Shown: one piece after another, positions 62,486 to 64,000 of the stretch
Layout of the letters: each line of letters begins with the position of its first letter
How positions within the stretch are numbered: position 1 is the first letter of the stretch
DNA from: Pseudescherichia sp032055545
Lineage (GTDB): Bacteria; Pseudomonadota; Gammaproteobacteria; Enterobacterales; Enterobacteriaceae
Reading direction: 5' to 3'
Assembly (NCBI GenBank): GCA_032055545.1
Contig: DAMBQR010000009.1
Location: 1-64,000, forward strand
DNA length: 64,000 bases
Position numbers and translations under genes: made by a program
Notes under the pieces: model-generated
Databases searched by the model: none
What the model was told of the DNA's origin: nothing
What the model saw: only the letters and a program-made list of their open reading frames with translations

Positions 62486-62925
62486 AACAATCTCATATCA
62501 GGGCGCCATATCGATATGGCATGAAAATTTTCATTTCGGCATAAGGGAAGAGCTCTTCACCTTACGAAATGTCCGCCCGCGAACATTTCTACTTAAAACT
62601 CAGGAACCTGCTCTCATTGCCTCTTACAGGTTACCGGGGTGGGATCGCATAAATAGTTAAATAAGATCTTCCTTATCGGTTTGGGATTTTAACGGCGGGC
62701 ATAGTAAGTGATTTAACCCATTGAATCGATATTTTCTTCAACCTTTATGTTAAGCCGGGGCTAAAACATTTCTTGTCATTGATTTATAAGAATATTTACA
62801 TAAAAGCCCACAAAAAATAAAAGATTGAGTCCGCTGCTGAAAACACATATATTAGCCGCGATTTTTTACCCCCCTTAAACCCTTATTCAATCGGTGTTTT
62901 AACGACGCCAGGTTGTAGGAGAGAT
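62486..62925. promoter_or_regulatory. Divergent aspartokinase / dat regulatory region
   Basis: About 440 AT-rich bases, no gene. It contains a perfect 16-base palindrome at 62505-62520 and an inverted repeat GAAATGT / ACATTTC at 62566-62589. The dat leader side is very AT-rich. Both genes must be controlled from here. Confidence 0.6.
62505..62520. promoter_or_regulatory. Perfect 16-bp palindrome, candidate operator
   Basis: GCCATATCGATATGGC reads the same on both strands and lies 20 bases upstream of the aspartokinase start codon, where a bound dimeric repressor could block that gene. The cognate protein is unknown. Confidence 0.5.
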
Positions 62926-62928
62926 ATG

Positions 62929-64000
62929 ATGACGGATAAAGTCCGTATTGATTCTTTGAGTGCTGATTCTTTACCGCAGAGCAATGAGACCTTTCTGGCC
63001 AGACAGGCCGAGTTTGAATCCAACGTCAGAAGTTATCCACGTAAGTTGCCGTTAGCGATTACCAAAGCGCAGGGCGTCTGGATCACCGATGCAGATAATA
63101 AACAATACCTTGACTGTCTTGCAGGCGCCGGAACGCTGGCGCTGGGCCATAATCATCCTGATGTGATCCAAAGTATCCAAAGCGTCCTTACCAGTGGCTT
63201 ACCGTTACATACGCTTGACCTGACCACGCCGTTAAAAGATGAGTTTTCTGCTTATCTGCTCTCGCTGCTGCCAGGCCAGGGCAAAGAGTACTGCCTGCAA
63301 TTCACCGGTCCATCCGGCGCAGACGCCGTTGAAGCGGCGCTGAAGCTGGCGAAAAAAGTGACCGGACGTTCCGGCGTAATCAGCTTCTCCGGTGGCTACC
63401 ACGGCATGACGCATGGCGCGCTCTCCGTAACCGGTAACCTGTCGCCGAAAGAAGCGGTTAACGGCATGATGCCGGAAGTGCAGTTTATGCCTTACCCGCA
63501 CCAGTACCGTTGCCCGCTGGGCATCGGCGGCGAAGCCGGTGTAAAAGCGCTAACCTACTACTTCGAAAACCTGATCAACGACGTTGAGAGCGGCGTGCGT
63601 AAACCTGCTGCCGTGATCCTCGAAGCCGTTCAGGGCGAAGGCGGCGTAAACCCGGCTCCGGCCGAGTGGCTGCAGCGCATCCGTAAAGTGACCCAGGAAC
63701 ATGGCATTCTGCTGATCCTTGACGAAGTGCAGGCGGGCTTTGCCCGTACCGGCAAATTCTTCGCCTTCGAGCACGCCGGTATCGAGCCGGATATCATCGT
63801 GATGTCGAAAGCGGTAGGCGGCGGTTTACCGCTGGCCGTGCTGGGGATCAAAAAGCAGTTCGACGCCTGGGCGCCGGGTCATCATACCGGTACCTTCCGT
63901 GGCAACCAGCTGGCGATGGCTACCGGCCTCACCACGCTGAAGATCCTGAAAGAAGAAGGCATTGCCGATCAGGTGGCTGAAAAAGGCGAATGGCTGAAGG
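62929..64000 (+). CDS. dat: Diaminobutyrate--2-oxoglutarate aminotransferase (3' end outside window)
   Basis: Class III PLP aminotransferase, open to the window end (357 codons seen). ATG at 62929 preferred, with AGGAGA at spacing 6; another ATG is directly upstream at 62926. Motifs: GAGTLALGHNHPDV, the FSGGYHGMTHGAL segment, LDEVQAGFARTGKF, and SKAVGGGLPLAV with the PLP lysine at about residue 294. Sequence and pairing with an aspartokinase fit L-2,4-diaminobutyrate:2-oxoglutarate 4-aminotransferase, which forms diaminobutyrate from aspartate semialdehyde. A decarboxylase gene (ddc) would be expected next. Confidence 0.88.
   Translation, partial: MTDKVRIDSLSADSLPQSNETFLARQAEFESNVRSYPRKLPLAITKAQGVWITDADNKQYLDCLAGAGTLALGHNHPDVIQSIQSVLTSGLPLHTLDLTTPLKDEFSAYLLSLLPGQGKEYCLQFTGPSGADAVEAALKLAKKVTGRSGVISFSGGYHGMTHGALSVTGNLSPKEAVNGMMPEVQFMPYPHQYRCPLGIGGEAGVKALTYYFENLINDVESGVRKPAAVILEAVQGEGGVNPAPAEWLQRIRKVTQEHGILLILDEVQAGFARTGKFFAFEHAGIEPDIIVMSKAVGGGLPLAVLGIKKQFDAWAPGHHTGTFRGNQLAMATGLTTLKILKEEGIADQVAEKGEWLK

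Noticed and set aside
62486..62925. Lysine riboswitch upstream of the LysC-type aspartokinase
   Set aside because: The leader is short and AT-rich and I see none of the conserved lysine-element blocks; the dominant structures are simple palindromes.

Overview
The window is a piece of a chromosome from the family Enterobacteriaceae, most like the Enterobacter / Kosakonia / Lelliottia / Klebsiella side. Gene order and protein sequences follow the Escherichia coli dpp-bcs-yhj-treF-gor-prlC-usp-pit-yhiN neighbourhood. The differences are a second cellulose locus carrying bcsD and bcsO, and a diaminobutyrate aminotransferase paired with a second lysine-type aspartokinase. The sequence alone does not fix the genus. 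No CRISPR array, insertion sequence, rRNA or tRNA was recognised. Many short REP palindromes sit between genes.

Layout. 1-4 kb: dppBCDF, the dipeptide ABC transporter without dppA, which lies before the window. 4-15.7 kb: a complete type I cellulose operon, bcsO-Q-A-B-C-D-Z, behind a long AT-rich leader that ends in an ops/JUMPStart-like element (candidate RfaH site). 15.7-18 kb: a low-GC island with a gene remnant, two overlapping unknown genes on the minus strand and a small lipoprotein gene, set among REP copies; it may be a leftover effector/immunity-type module. 18-32 kb: an E. coli-like type II cellulose locus, with bcsEFG leftward and bcsRQABZC rightward. 32-41.5 kb: pdeK, dctA, yhjJ, kdgK (minus), pdeH with a near-perfect flagellar sigma-28 promoter, and yhjG. 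41.7-51.5 kb: a small beta-barrel candidate, yhjE, yhjD, yhjC, a divergent short-chain dehydrogenase, a YgiW/YdeI-type periplasmic protein, a HEPN-like membrane protein, treF and a CopD-like membrane protein. 51.6-61 kb: gor, rlmJ, prlC (sigma-32-type promoter), rsmJ, uspA, uspB, pitA, yhiN. 61-64 kb: an aspartokinase III paralogue divergent from a diaminobutyrate aminotransferase gene cut by the window end.

How it works together. About half of the window is devoted to cellulose and cyclic di-GMP. Two BcsA synthases with PilZ domains and BcsE sense the messenger, while PdeK and PdeH degrade it. PdeH is tied to the flagellar regulon, which gives the motile/sessile switch. The BcsEFG module should add phosphoethanolamine to cellulose from the type II machine; BcsD in the type I operon is expected to order or crystallise its glucan. 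The right half is housekeeping: redox, ribosomal RNA methylation, peptide turnover, stress proteins, phosphate uptake. At the edge is a likely aspartate-semialdehyde to 2,4-diaminobutyrate branch.
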